Assembly (NCBI GenBank): GCA_034666985.1 | Contig: JAXDKS010000066.1 | Location: 39,499 to 103,498 of the forward strand | DNA from: DATARR01 sp034666985 | Lineage (GTDB): Bacteria; Acidobacteriota; Thermoanaerobaculia; Multivoradales; UBA5704 | DNA: 64,000 nt | Direction of reading: 5' to 3' | In this document: one piece after another, positions 33,366-41,027 of the stretch | Position numbering within the stretch: position 1 is the stretch's first letter | Layout of the letters: every line of letters begins with the position of its first letter | Position numbers and translations under genes: made by a program | Notes under the pieces: model-generated | What the model was told of the DNA's origin: nothing | The model's database searches: none | What the model saw: the letters and a program-made list of their open reading frames with translations, nothing else

Positions 33366-35072
33366 TTAGGCTCCGCCGCTACCAAGCGACTTATTGATCA
33401 TCTTCACGAGAGGGTAGAAGCTTCCGAAGTACTCCTGCCCCGGAGATGCTCTTTTCTTGAACTCCTCAAGTAGTAATTTTTTGAGAGAATTCCGAGCGCT
33501 TTCCTGTTCTTTTTTTGTCCCATTCGCCGCCGCCTGAACCACACCCGGGTTCGCGCTATAGACAGCGGTCGTGACGCTCTGAGGCAGTAGGCCCTCGATA
33601 TTTCGCTTGCCCGGCTCGTCAAGCCCAACCGGAGCAAAGTGACTCTTCCTTTCGAGGCCGAGCGTTTGGAGTGGCCTCGCAAGCTGATCTTCAGCATCGA
33701 GATCGTAAGTCACGAACAGCTTCTTATAGCGATTCTTGATGAATCGCAGCAGAATCGTGTTTTGAAGCGAGCCAGTGCCGTCGTAAGAGACAACTTCACC
33801 GGAGAAGTCGAGTTGATTCGCACCATGCGCTGAATTTCGAAGCATTTCGAAATACTCTTTGTCCGATTCGCCTTCTACAAGTAGGATGGCGTCAGCGTTG
33901 GCTAACAGGAGTTCCTTCCACGGCTTGAACTCCTCCGACTCAAGCCCGAGGGCCAAGCTGAACGGCTGCATCCAGTTCTCGCCGCTTGTGTCGACTCGTT
34001 CAGTCTCCTGCAGTTGTTTGTACCTCACGTGTCTGCGAAGCAAGAGATTGGACGCTGGTTTTTCCATATTCAGAAGATAGGGGCTGTGGGTAGTCACGAT
34101 CACCTGAATCTGAAACTCTTCCGACAGATCGTGGAGGATTCGGCCGAATTCGGCCTGAGCCGCGGGATGGAGAAAACTTTCTGGTTCCTCAATCACAATG
34201 ACAGGAGTTACCTTGGCCGCTGATGCTTCTGACTCGCTTAGTTGTTTGGCGCGGAAGAGCGTCATAAGAATGAGGGTGCGGTTTTTCGTGCCGCTACCCC
34301 AATCTTCGAGCGGAACTTCGAATTTTTTCTGGCCTAACGTCACGCTATAGGGAACATAGCTGAAGTCAAAAGCTGGCATGGAAAGACCAACGCTGTACTT
34401 GGTTTCTAGCCGTCCGAGAAGCCCCTCAAGCTCCTTCTGATGGGTCTTCGTAATCTTCGCAAGCCCACGGTTGACAGTCTTCTTCATCGATGTAACTAAA
34501 GCTTCGTGTTCAGCAGACTCGGCGCGGATGACACCGCTCAACCTATGACGCAACGGGTACGTTGGATCCACCTGTGTAGAATTATGGAAGAGAATGCTTC
34601 GGGACGACTGGAGACGCTTCAAGACCTCCTGAGCTTCTATACCCTTGTAATCCTTGCCTGAGCACTTCACCGCCACTTCTGGTTCAGCTCGATCAGATCT
34701 GTAGCTGACCATGATAGAAAGAGCGAGATCCTTAGTGGGGGTTTCAAGGGATAGCTGTTTGGTGAGGAACTGAAAGAAGCCTGCATCTCGGTCTTGCTCG
34801 ATTGCCAAGGATAGATCGAGCTGAATCTGCCGCTCCAAGGGAGCCGTTTCTTTCCACTTGGGATAATCTTCCTTAAGGGTGAGTTCCTGCTCGTCCTCGA
34901 GGCCAAGGATCTGGAGGGGGGACTCTTCCTTCATAAGAGCGCGGATTGCCCGAACGACGTTGGTCTTGCCGGAATCGTTAGGACCACAGATCGCCGAGTA
35001 CGAAGCGGGGAAGTCTAGATGGACCCTTTCAAGGGTTCGGTAGTTGTCGATCTTTAGATTTGTAATCTTCAT
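33366..35072 (-). CDS. OLD-family ATP-dependent nuclease (AAA ATPase + TOPRIM)
   Basis: 568 aa. The N-terminus (MKITNLKIDNYRTLERVHLDF) and Walker A GPNDSGKT (residues 30-37) are SMC/RecF-like. The Walker B/D-loop region reads VIVIEEPESFLHPAAQAEF, followed by VIVTTHSPYLL. A C-terminal TOPRIM domain begins ADAILLVEGESDKEYFEML. This is the overcoming-lysogenization-defect architecture, associated with phage defence, either alone or with a partner such as GajB; no UvrD-like partner is adjacent. The coding sequence is clearly AT-richer than its neighbours, consistent with recent horizontal gain. It lies between hcrC and the TetR/PIN region. Confidence 0.87.
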   Translation of the reverse strand: MKITNLKIDNYRTLERVHLDFPASYSAICGPNDSGKTNVVRAIRALMKEESPLQILGLEDEQELTLKEDYPKWKETAPLERQIQLDLSLAIEQDRDAGFFQFLTKQLSLETPTKDLALSIMVSYRSDRAEPEVAVKCSGKDYKGIEAQEVLKRLQSSRSILFHNSTQVDPTYPLRHRLSGVIRAESAEHEALVTSMKKTVNRGLAKITKTHQKELEGLLGRLETKYSVGLSMPAFDFSYVPYSVTLGQKKFEVPLEDWGSGTKNRTLILMTLFRAKQLSESEASAAKVTPVIVIEEPESFLHPAAQAEFGRILHDLSEEFQIQVIVTTHSPYLLNMEKPASNLLLRRHVRYKQLQETERVDTSGENWMQPFSLALGLESEEFKPWKELLLANADAILLVEGESDKEYFEMLRNSAHGANQLDFSGEVVSYDGTGSLQNTILLRFIKNRYKKLFVTYDLDAEDQLARPLQTLGLERKSHFAPVGLDEPGKRNIEGLLPQSVTTAVYSANPGVVQAAANGTKKEQESARNSLKKLLLEEFKKRASPGQEYFGSFYPLVKMINKSLGSGGA

Positions 35073-35213
35073 CTAATATCTACCTTCCACCGGCACGCGG
35101 CGCCTAGCTATCTATAGATCTACACCTCATGCGTTGCTCCCTCTCCCAATGGAGATCTACCAGGAGTGAAGGCTTGCTCCCTTAAAAGTGGGGTTCCACC
35201 TTCACCCTTTCCT

Positions 35214-35366
35214 CACCCCCCGCACCAGCAACTCCGCACACTCCCGTCCGATCTCCCGCGCCGTCTTCGTCCGGCCGGAACCACTTCACAGTCCAATTGA
35301 CGCTCCCAGGATCACCAAGGCGCTCACCTTGGGAGCGGTCTGGCGGAACACGCCGGCTGGAGTCTG
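35214..35366 (-). pseudogene. Truncated, frameshifted duplicate of the 3' end of the TetR gene at 36078-36707
   Basis: About 150 nt here align with about 36114-36270, the C-terminal third of the intact TetR gene, at roughly 80% or better by eye. The offset is exactly 900 nt at the start: both copies read CGCACCARCAACTCCGC. On the minus strand GSVNWTVKWFRP is readable, then a small length difference throws the rest out of frame relative to the intact copy. There is no start codon or upstream part. The two copies are direct repeats flanking the PIN-domain gene pair. Confidence 0.7.
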
Positions 35367-35399
35367 TTCCATGGGTTTTTACCTTGTGGAGTGATGGCT

Positions 35400-35594
35400 T
35401 CACCGGCGCGCTTGCGCTTCCGGTGCAGCGGCGGACGGTAATTCCTCCGGTATTCCCAATTCGGCGTGCAATGCGCGGGCTTTTTCCCGAAAGAATGCAA
35501 TCTTATCCTTGGCGGACAAATCCTTGACTTTCTCGTAGTGCGCCTCACGAATCCCGCGCACCATCTCGACGGCGTTGATCTTGAGCTCTTGCAT
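35400..35594 (-). CDS. Small putative antitoxin/partner of PIN protein
   Basis: 64 aa; ATG at 35594, 3 nt after the stop of the PIN gene, so surely cotranscribed. The sequence is charged and helical (MVRGIREAHYEKVKDLSAKDKIAFFREKARALHAEL) with a short Pro/Ala tail. Small helical proteins of this kind next to PIN genes usually act as antitoxins that bind and inhibit the nuclease, but here the order is toxin first. No DNA-binding fold is evident. Function inferred from context only. Confidence 0.6.
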   Translation of the reverse strand: MQELKINAVEMVRGIREAHYEKVKDLSAKDKIAFFREKARALHAELGIPEELPSAAAPEAQARR

Positions 35595-35597
35595 GGG

Positions 35598-36065
35598 TTA
35601 TTCTCCCTCAGATTTTGTCACTTCCCTTGGGGAGTAAATCTGTAATGGCTTGTAGCCTTGCTCCAGGTTCACAGAGTTGAACAACCGAATCTTGTCAAAA
35701 TGCACAATGTGCCTGAAGTTCCAGCTTACCAACAGGTCCGCTTCAGCTACGCTGGCCAGGGCGATGTGCACGCCGTCATCGTAGAACTTGGGCGTGAGGA
35801 TTTCACGGCGCTGATAGGCTTCTGCCAGATTGATGACCTCTTCTGTGGTGAGAACGAACTCGTGCTCGCTGCGCAGGAGAGCCTCGTACTTCCGGCGAAC
35901 CGCCTCTGGCGCGTCTTGCACCTCGGCCGCCACCATGTCAGAGAGGATCGGCATGAAGGTACCGGCAGCAAAATCCTCCATCAGACCGTTCGACCACGCT
36001 GAAAACTCAACGTCGAAACAGCCACCGATCACGGATGTATCGATGTAGATGCGCGGCTTCTTCAT
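35598..36065 (-). CDS. PIN-domain protein (VapC-like putative toxin)
   Basis: 155 aa. It starts MKKPRIYIDTSVIGG with the first acidic ligand Asp9; others are the Glu in MVAAEVQD (about residue 48) and the Asp residues in DDGVHIALASVAEADLLVSWNF. That is the full acidic set of a PIN ribonuclease with the family phrase 'LVSWNFRHI'. VapC-type proteins cleave RNA and are held in check by a cognate antitoxin. It is followed after 3 nt by the 64-aa partner. The pair lies between the intact TetR gene and a decayed copy of that gene's 3' end, which suggests arrival by insertion or duplication. Confidence 0.8.
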   Translation of the reverse strand: MKKPRIYIDTSVIGGCFDVEFSAWSNGLMEDFAAGTFMPILSDMVAAEVQDAPEAVRRKYEALLRSEHEFVLTTEEVINLAEAYQRREILTPKFYDDGVHIALASVAEADLLVSWNFRHIVHFDKIRLFNSVNLEQGYKPLQIYSPREVTKSEGE

Positions 36066-36077
36066 GGCGACCTCTGC

Positions 36078-36707
36078 TCACTTCACCCCGCCCCCCATCA
36101 CCCCGCCCCCCAACACCCCCCGCACCAACAACTCCGCGCATTCCTTGCCGATCTCCCGCGCCGTCTTCCCCCCGCCCGGACGGAACCACTTCACGGTCCA
36201 GTTCACGGCCCCCAGGATCGCCAGGGCGCTCACCTTGGGATCGGTCTGCCGGAAGACGCCGGCCGCTATTCCCTCTTCGAGGATCTCGCGGAAGGTGCGT
36301 TCGTATTCGTCGCGCTGATCCTGGATCTTCCGGCGCCAGGGCTCGCGCAGGGCTTCGACCTCCAGGTGGGCGAGGGAGCCGGGGATCTCATCGTTCAACA
36401 GCACGACGTGCCCCTCGATCAGCAGGCGGAGGCGGCCATCCGGTGGAAGCCGGCTCTTCCGCACCTGGGCCGCCAGGGCGAGGAGCCCCTCGAGGGTGCT
36501 CTCCTGCACGAAGGCCAGGAGCTCCTCCTTGTCCTTGAAGTAGTAGTAGAGGTTGCCGACGGCCATCCCCAACTCTGCCGCGATGTCGCGCATCCCGGTG
36601 GATTGCAGACCGCGACGCCGGAACACCCGGGAGGCCGCGTCGAGGATCTCGCGCTTCTTTTCCAGGACCTTCTGCTGCACGCGGGGATCGTCAGAGGTTT
36701 GAACCAT
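36078..36707 (-). CDS. TetR/AcrR-family transcriptional regulator
   Basis: 209 aa. The N-terminal helix-turn-helix is clear: AASRVFRRRGLQSTGMRDIAAELGMAVGNLYYYFKDKEELL, residues about 25-67. The ligand-binding part is helical and ends in a Gly/Val-rich low-complexity tail (VRGVLGGGVMGGGVK). A perfect inverted repeat lies across its own start codon (36698-36715), so it is probably autorepressed. It sits on the same strand upstream of the hcr operon, separated now by the PIN and OLD genes, and may once have adjoined and controlled that operon. The operator type resembles those of AcrR proteins sensing acyl-CoA or aromatic effectors; this is inference. Confidence 0.88.
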   Translation of the reverse strand: MVQTSDDPRVQQKVLEKKREILDAASRVFRRRGLQSTGMRDIAAELGMAVGNLYYYFKDKEELLAFVQESTLEGLLALAAQVRKSRLPPDGRLRLLIEGHVVLLNDEIPGSLAHLEVEALREPWRRKIQDQRDEYERTFREILEEGIAAGVFRQTDPKVSALAILGAVNWTVKWFRPGGGKTAREIGKECAELLVRGVLGGGVMGGGVK

Positions 36708-36715
36708 CGTTCAAA
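36698..36715. promoter_or_regulatory. Predicted TetR operator overlapping the tetR start codon
   Basis: TTTGAAC-CATC-GTTCAAA is a perfect 7+7 palindrome with a 4-nt spacer. The spacer contains the complement of the ATG (36705-36707). Size and symmetry fit a TetR dimer site, so binding would block transcription or elongation of its own gene. I saw no second exact copy in the window. Confidence 0.62.
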
Positions 36716-36773
36716 TCATGCCAGGAAGGGCGCCGTCTGTCAAGGCTCCGCCCCGCTTCTACCTGGCCGGGGC

Positions 36774-37247
36774 TCAGCGGCGGTGATCCAGCCAGTAATC
36801 TCGGAAAGCCCGAAGACGAGGAAGGACCTCCCTGTCCTTGGCTCGATTAGAGGCTGCCTTGCTGGCGATGATGTCGTCGGGATGGCAGACGGGGAATCCT
36901 TCGACCTCGACATGGCGCTTCCAAGCCTGCTCGAAACTGTCAATGCCGTCGGGGGCAAAGACGAGGTCCAGGTCGAAGGGACCGCTCTTGAGCTGGATGA
37001 AATCCTTCCCCCTGCGGATTTCTTCTGTCTGGTCTTCCGTCAAGGTGAATCCGAGCTCGCCCAGAGCTTCCACCGCCGCAGCTCCGTTCTCGGAGCTCTT
37101 CTCCAGGAAGAGGTCGGAATCCTGCGTCGTGTCTGGATATCCCAGCAGGATGGCTCCCGACTTTCCCAGGAAGAGATACCGGACCCGATGGCGAGCGAAG
37201 GCGTTCCGGATCTCTTCCGCCTGCGTGTATTCAAACCGCCGGACCAT
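36774..37247 (-). CDS. Nucleotidyltransferase-fold protein
   Basis: 157 aa. VRYLFLGKSGAILLGYPDTTQDSDLFLEKS contains the G-[S/G]...DxD pattern of DNA polymerase beta-like nucleotidyltransferases (Asp-Ser-Asp at about residues 43-45). A third acidic residue is likely in SGPFDLDLVF. Such small enzymes add nucleotides to RNA or proteins and occur as parts of toxin-antitoxin or resistance cassettes. Its start overlaps the 77-aa gene upstream by 17 nt. There is no AbiEi-like antitoxin nearby, so I do not call it AbiEii. Confidence 0.7.
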   Translation of the reverse strand: MVRRFEYTQAEEIRNAFARHRVRYLFLGKSGAILLGYPDTTQDSDLFLEKSSENGAAAVEALGELGFTLTEDQTEEIRRGKDFIQLKSGPFDLDLVFAPDGIDSFEQAWKRHVEVEGFPVCHPDDIIASKAASNRAKDREVLPRLRAFRDYWLDHRR

Positions 37248-37464
37248 AGCCCAGCCAGTCCGGGAGGTTTTCGACGCACCAGGCGCGATACTCGGCTGTG
37301 GACGAGAAGGATCGATAGGGCGCGTCGTCGAGGACGGGCTTGTAGGTGCGGACGAAGGAGTAGCGGAGCCGGTCGTGGAGCGGGCGTCGAGCCGCCGCCT
37401 CGAACTCCTCTTGCCACTCCGAAATCACTGCGGGCGGAGAGGTTTGAGCCGCTGCATCGCTCAT
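37231..37464 (-). CDS. Small hypothetical protein in nucleotidyltransferase cassette
   Basis: 77 aa; the ATG shares one base with the stop of the preceding gene (TGATG), and its 3' end overlaps the nucleotidyltransferase start. The sequence (EWQEEFEAAARRPLHDRLRYSFVRTYKPVLDDAPYRSFSSTAEYRAWCVENLPDWLGY) is acidic with a predicted N-terminal helix. No family recognised. Overlaps on both sides argue for a real gene and an obligate partner role. Confidence 0.6.
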   Translation of the reverse strand: MSDAAAQTSPPAVISEWQEEFEAAARRPLHDRLRYSFVRTYKPVLDDAPYRSFSSTAEYRAWCVENLPDWLGYGPAV

Positions 37465-37964
37465 CAGCGAGACGATAGCACGTCCTTGGAGTAGACCGCC
37501 TCATGGTGCGCCTTGCCTTCGCGGACGAGGTGGAGCTGTCCAGAATCGCGCAGCCGCCGCAGGGTCACCGAGGCGAGGCGGGCGTCGACGCGCCGCTTCA
37601 GCTTCGTCGGATAGCGGCGATTGACCTCGGCGGCGACGCTCGTGGGCGTCATCGTCTCGCCGCCCGGGGGCCAGGAGACGGCGACGCGGGTGATGAGCTT
37701 GCTGAGGAGCGGACGGGGGCCCAGGTCGGTCTCTTCCGGGGGCGGGGGAGCCGGCGGTGGCGTCGCGAGCTCGGCCGCGGGGAGGGCGACTTTCTTGAAC
37801 GCTTCGAGGTGCTGCGCGACGTTCTCGATCTCGGCAGTGTGGACGCCCCGTTGCTCGCGATGGTGCGCCTCCTGCTGGATATGGAACGCCTCCTGCTCGC
37901 GGTGGAAGGCGAGCTTCTTCTCCAGATTCGCCAGGATTTCTGCGACAGACAGATTCGTGCTCAT
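37464..37964 (-). CDS. Coiled-coil protein with putative winged-helix C-terminus
   Basis: 166 aa; ATG at 37964 behind GGAGGAGCGAG. Residues about 8-60 form a charged heptad-rich coiled coil full of His/Gln/Glu (KLAFHREQEAFHIQQEAHHREQ). A Pro-rich linker follows (TPPPAPPPPEE). The C-terminal 80 residues (TPTSVAAEVNRRYPTKLKRRVDARLASVTLRRLRDSGQLHLVREGKAHHEAVY) look like a winged helix. It could be the DNA-binding, regulatory or antitoxin component of the three-gene cassette ending in the nucleotidyltransferase. Not recognised as a named family. Confidence 0.62.
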   Translation of the reverse strand: MSTNLSVAEILANLEKKLAFHREQEAFHIQQEAHHREQRGVHTAEIENVAQHLEAFKKVALPAAELATPPPAPPPPEETDLGPRPLLSKLITRVAVSWPPGGETMTPTSVAAEVNRRYPTKLKRRVDARLASVTLRRLRDSGQLHLVREGKAHHEAVYSKDVLSSR

Positions 37965-38694
37965 CTCGCTCCTCCGCGGCGCGGACTAGTTCGACTCCAT
38001 GACAGCTCGTAGCATTCTGCGACACCGCCATTGGATGCCGGGCGCATCCACCCAAGTCGATCTGCATCCAAAGACAATGATGCAGAACCTCTCGCCAACG
38101 GTCGCGCCGCGATTCCCGCCGGCATGACGCCGAAAGATTTCGGCGCACCTCTTTCGCCGTTGCGACACCGCCATCAGAGTTGGTGTGACTCTACCACAAG
38201 CCGCAACGCAGCACAATGCTTCGTCGCGCATCAATTCCAGTATGCGGCGTTTCCAATAGAAGGCGCGACGCATCTACGAGTCCTGGTGCATATCCAATTG
38301 GTTGCGCGACGCGTGAATCGGTGCTGCGCCAGTCTGTTCAGGAGATGGCGCAGCTTCATTTCCTTCCCCCTGGATCCCGTGGTTTTGCCTCGATGTAGAA
38401 GGAATCTGCAACGAGTTGACTTGAATTGCGACTGCCTCTGGAGATTCTGCGTCATTGTGGATCCATGCGACGCAGAGGGAAAATACATTGCGGCGCATCT
38501 GGGTATTCCGCGACAGAGTCGCGCCCCGCCAGGGTGCCTCTTTGGGCTTCGCGACGCTTGGGTCCCAGGGACTCCAGCGGTGAGGAAATCTGCGACAGAG
38601 AGGGTGGACGTGCAGCAGCGGCCCGCCGCGTCCTCCTGCGGTATCTTACGGCGTGCTTCCGGCCCTTGGCGGGAGCGTACCGGGAGATGGGTCG
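37965..38694. other. 730-nt hairpin- and repeat-rich region without a gene
   Basis: No convincing coding sequence; the readable frames are short and lack family features. Base composition is visibly less GC-rich than the flanks. The word TGCGAC recurs, with a 14-nt exact repeat at 38018-38031 and 38161-38174. Hairpins include GGATGC/GCATCC (38033-38049), CGCCGAA/TTCGGCG (38128-38145), TGCGCCA/TGGCGCA (38325-38352) and CGCGAC/GTCGCG (38509-38523). It lies directly upstream of mgtE, so it may contain a structured leader, a non-coding RNA, or decayed mobile sequence. Confidence 0.55.
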
Positions 38695-40008
38695 ATGACC
38701 ACCACAACCGTCAGCACGGAGGAGCTGCTCGAAGCCTGGCGACTGCTGTCGCCGGAGGAGCGGGTCGAGAGCTTCGGCTTCCTGTCGCAGGAGGACGCCC
38801 AGGATTTCTTCCTGGAGATGCGCCCCGCCGATCAGCTCATGATCATCCGGCGGTCGCCCCCGGCCATCCGGCGCTCGTGGCTCCGGTTGCTGGCGCCCGA
38901 CGACGCCGCGGACCTCCTGCAAGAGGCGGAGCCGGAGGATCGCGCCCCGCTCATGGCTCTCCTCGATCCGGCCACCCGCCGCGAGGTCACGGCCCTGATG
39001 GCCTACGCCGAGGACGATGCCGGCGGCCTGATGAGCCCGCGCTATGCCCGGGCGCGGCCGGACATGACGGTCGACGAGGCCATCGGCTATCTCCGCATGC
39101 AGGCGCGGCAGAACCTGGAGACCCTCAGCTACGCCTACGTCCTCGACTCGCAGCAGCACCTGCGGGGGGTGCTGTCGCTGCGCGAGCTGTTCACGGCGCC
39201 GGGCGACAAGCGGGTCTCCGACATCATGAACACCGACCTGATCACGGTCTCGGAGGACACGGATCAGGAGACGGTCGGCCACCTGCTGGCGCGCCATGAC
39301 CTGGTAGCCATCCCCGTGCTCGACGCCGAGGAGCGGATGAAGGGCATCGTCACCTTCGACGACATCGTCGACGTGGTGGAGGAGGAGGCCACGGAGGACA
39401 TCCAGAAAATGGGCGGCTCCGAGGCCCTGGACGCGCCCTACCTCCAGGTGGGGCTCGGGCAGATGATCCGCAAGCGGGCCGGCTGGCTCTCGGCGCTGTT
39501 CATCGGCGAGATGCTCACCGCCACCGCCATGGGGTATTACGAGAAGGAGATCGCCCGCGCCGCCGTGCTGGCGGTGTTCATCCCCCTGATCATCAGCAGC
39601 GGCGGCAACTCGGGCTCGCAGGCGACGACGCTGATCATCCGCGCCCTCGCCCTCTCCGAGGTGCGGCTGCGCGACTGGTTCCGGGTCTTCCGCCGCGAGC
39701 TTTTCTCGGGGCTCGGGCTGGGGGCCATCCTGGGAGCGCTGGGCTTCCTCCGCATCTTCGTCTGGCACGAGCTGTTCGGTTCCTACGGCGCGCACGGGCT
39801 GATGATCGGCTTCACGGTGGCCATGAGCCTGCTCGGCGTCGTCCTCTGGGGGACGCTCGTCGGCTCCTCCCTGCCGTTCCTGCTGCGCCGGCTGGGATTC
39901 GATCCGGCGAGCGCGTCGGCCCCCTTCGTGGCGACCCTGGTGGACGTCACCGGCCTCGTCATCTACTTCACGGTGGCGAGCCTCATCCTGCGGGGCACGC
40001 TGCTGTGA
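38695..40008 (+). CDS. mgtE: Magnesium transporter MgtE
   Basis: 437 aa from the ATG at 38695 with GGGAGATGGG upstream. Domains in order: an MgtE N-terminal superhelix (about 1-125) with DDAADLLQEAEPEDRAPLMALL and EDDAGGLMSPRYA; a CBS pair (about 130-250) with VSDIMNTDLITVSEDTDQETV and VTFDDIVDVVEEEATEDIQ; then five membrane helices with the SSGGNSGSQATTLIIRALAL pore segment. This is a Mg2+-gated channel of the inner membrane. It is translationally coupled (GTGA) to the lipoprotein gene. The hairpin-rich stretch upstream could hold a Mg-responsive leader, but no known riboswitch could be identified. Confidence 0.93.
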   Translation: MTTTTVSTEELLEAWRLLSPEERVESFGFLSQEDAQDFFLEMRPADQLMIIRRSPPAIRRSWLRLLAPDDAADLLQEAEPEDRAPLMALLDPATRREVTALMAYAEDDAGGLMSPRYARARPDMTVDEAIGYLRMQARQNLETLSYAYVLDSQQHLRGVLSLRELFTAPGDKRVSDIMNTDLITVSEDTDQETVGHLLARHDLVAIPVLDAEERMKGIVTFDDIVDVVEEEATEDIQKMGGSEALDAPYLQVGLGQMIRKRAGWLSALFIGEMLTATAMGYYEKEIARAAVLAVFIPLIISSGGNSGSQATTLIIRALALSEVRLRDWFRVFRRELFSGLGLGAILGALGFLRIFVWHELFGSYGAHGLMIGFTVAMSLLGVVLWGTLVGSSLPFLLRRLGFDPASASAPFVATLVDVTGLVIYFTVASLILRGTLL

Positions 40009-41018
40009 GACTGGCGCCGTCTCTCCTCGTCCTCTTGGCCCTGACGGTCGCGGCGTGCGGGGGAGGGCAGCCCGCGGGCAAGCCGGCTCCGAAGAAGGCG
40101 GCGGGAGCTTCGGGACCGGACGTCTGGATCGAGCTGCGGCGAGGGACGGCGCCGCGTGAGCTGGTGCGCATCGGCACCCGCGGCGTGGTGATCGGGCCGG
40201 ACGGCGGTCCCCTGGCCGTGAAGCTCTTCGCCGATCGCCGCCGCTCCGACGAGGCCTGGTACTTCCTGCGCACCTACGCGCCGTTCGAGCTGAAGACGCC
40301 GCAGGGAAACCTGGTCTTCCACAGCAAGGGAAAGTCGAGCCCCGGCACGGCCGAGAAGCGGATGATCTTCGAATGGACGCGGGCCCGGGCCGCCGATGCC
40401 GCGGGTGGCCGGGGCGCTGCGGCCTATGGGCTCGCCCTCTCCTGGCATCAGGGGGGCTCGTCCGGAATCTGCCAGGACGTGGCCCTCTACCTCACCGGTG
40501 AGGCCGTGGCATCGGCCTGTGGCTGGGACGGAGAGGTCAAGGGCCGGCTCGATCCCGCGCAACTCGGGCGGGTCTACGACTGGTTCGATCGCCTGAAGCC
40601 CTTCCAGTGGGCCGCCGGGGAGGAGGAGGAGAGGCCGGGAGCGCTCGAGTCCCGCCTGGTCTTCGCCGGCCGTGGCACCCGGGATGCCAAGGCGGAGGAG
40701 AAGGGGGAGATCCAGACCTTCGCGGCCTCTCTGTTCGCGGAGCTGGCGAGTCGGAAGGAAGGCGCTCCGCCACCCCAGGCGACGCCCGCGCCCACTCCGG
40801 CCTCCCCGAATTCTCCGAATTTGACCCCTGCGCCCCCCTCGCATCTCCTCCTGCCGCGGAACCTCACGCCGCCGAAGGAAGGCGAGATCATTCTCCAACT
40901 GCCGGACCAGCCTCCGCCGCCGCCTCCGGGCATGGGAAATCCCCCGGTGGCGCCGCGGCCCAGGCCAAGGCCGCCGGTAGAATCGTCACCGCCCGCGGAA
41001 TCGACACCGGCCCCGTAG
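40005..41018 (+). CDS. Proline-rich lipoprotein
   Basis: 337 aa from a GTG overlapping the mgtE stop. The lipobox LTVAAC ends at Cys18, giving a lipidated exported protein. The body (about 30-245) is an unfamiliar mixed domain with a repeated theme of residue-level comparisons (YDWFDRLKPFQWAAGEEEERPG). The last 90 residues are strongly Pro-rich (PPPPPPGMGNPPVAPRPRPRPP), suggesting a stiff spacer or binding tail. Coupling to mgtE may be incidental. It converges on mprF with a 9-nt gap. Confidence 0.72.
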   Translation: MRLAPSLLVLLALTVAACGGGQPAGKPAPKKAAGASGPDVWIELRRGTAPRELVRIGTRGVVIGPDGGPLAVKLFADRRRSDEAWYFLRTYAPFELKTPQGNLVFHSKGKSSPGTAEKRMIFEWTRARAADAAGGRGAAAYGLALSWHQGGSSGICQDVALYLTGEAVASACGWDGEVKGRLDPAQLGRVYDWFDRLKPFQWAAGEEEERPGALESRLVFAGRGTRDAKAEEKGEIQTFAASLFAELASRKEGAPPPQATPAPTPASPNSPNLTPAPPSHLLLPRNLTPPKEGEIILQLPDQPPPPPPGMGNPPVAPRPRPRPPVESSPPAESTPAP

Positions 41019-41027
41019 AGATCGGCT

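Noticed and set aside
36774..37464. AbiEi/AbiEii abortive-infection pair
   Set aside because: The nucleotidyltransferase is shorter than AbiEii and the small neighbour does not resemble AbiEi.
37965..38694. Possible CRISPR array because of repeated TGCGAC words
   Set aside because: The repeats are short, irregularly spaced and not separated by uniform spacers; no cas genes are present.
37965..38694. M-box (Mg2+ riboswitch) upstream of mgtE
   Set aside because: I could not match the conserved M-box core, and the class is mainly described in other phyla; left as an unassigned structured region.
38231..38707. 158-codon minus-strand frame in the hairpin-rich region
   Set aside because: Composition is Arg/Ser/Thr/His-rich without hydrophobic core, there is no ribosome-binding site, and it crosses the mgtE start.
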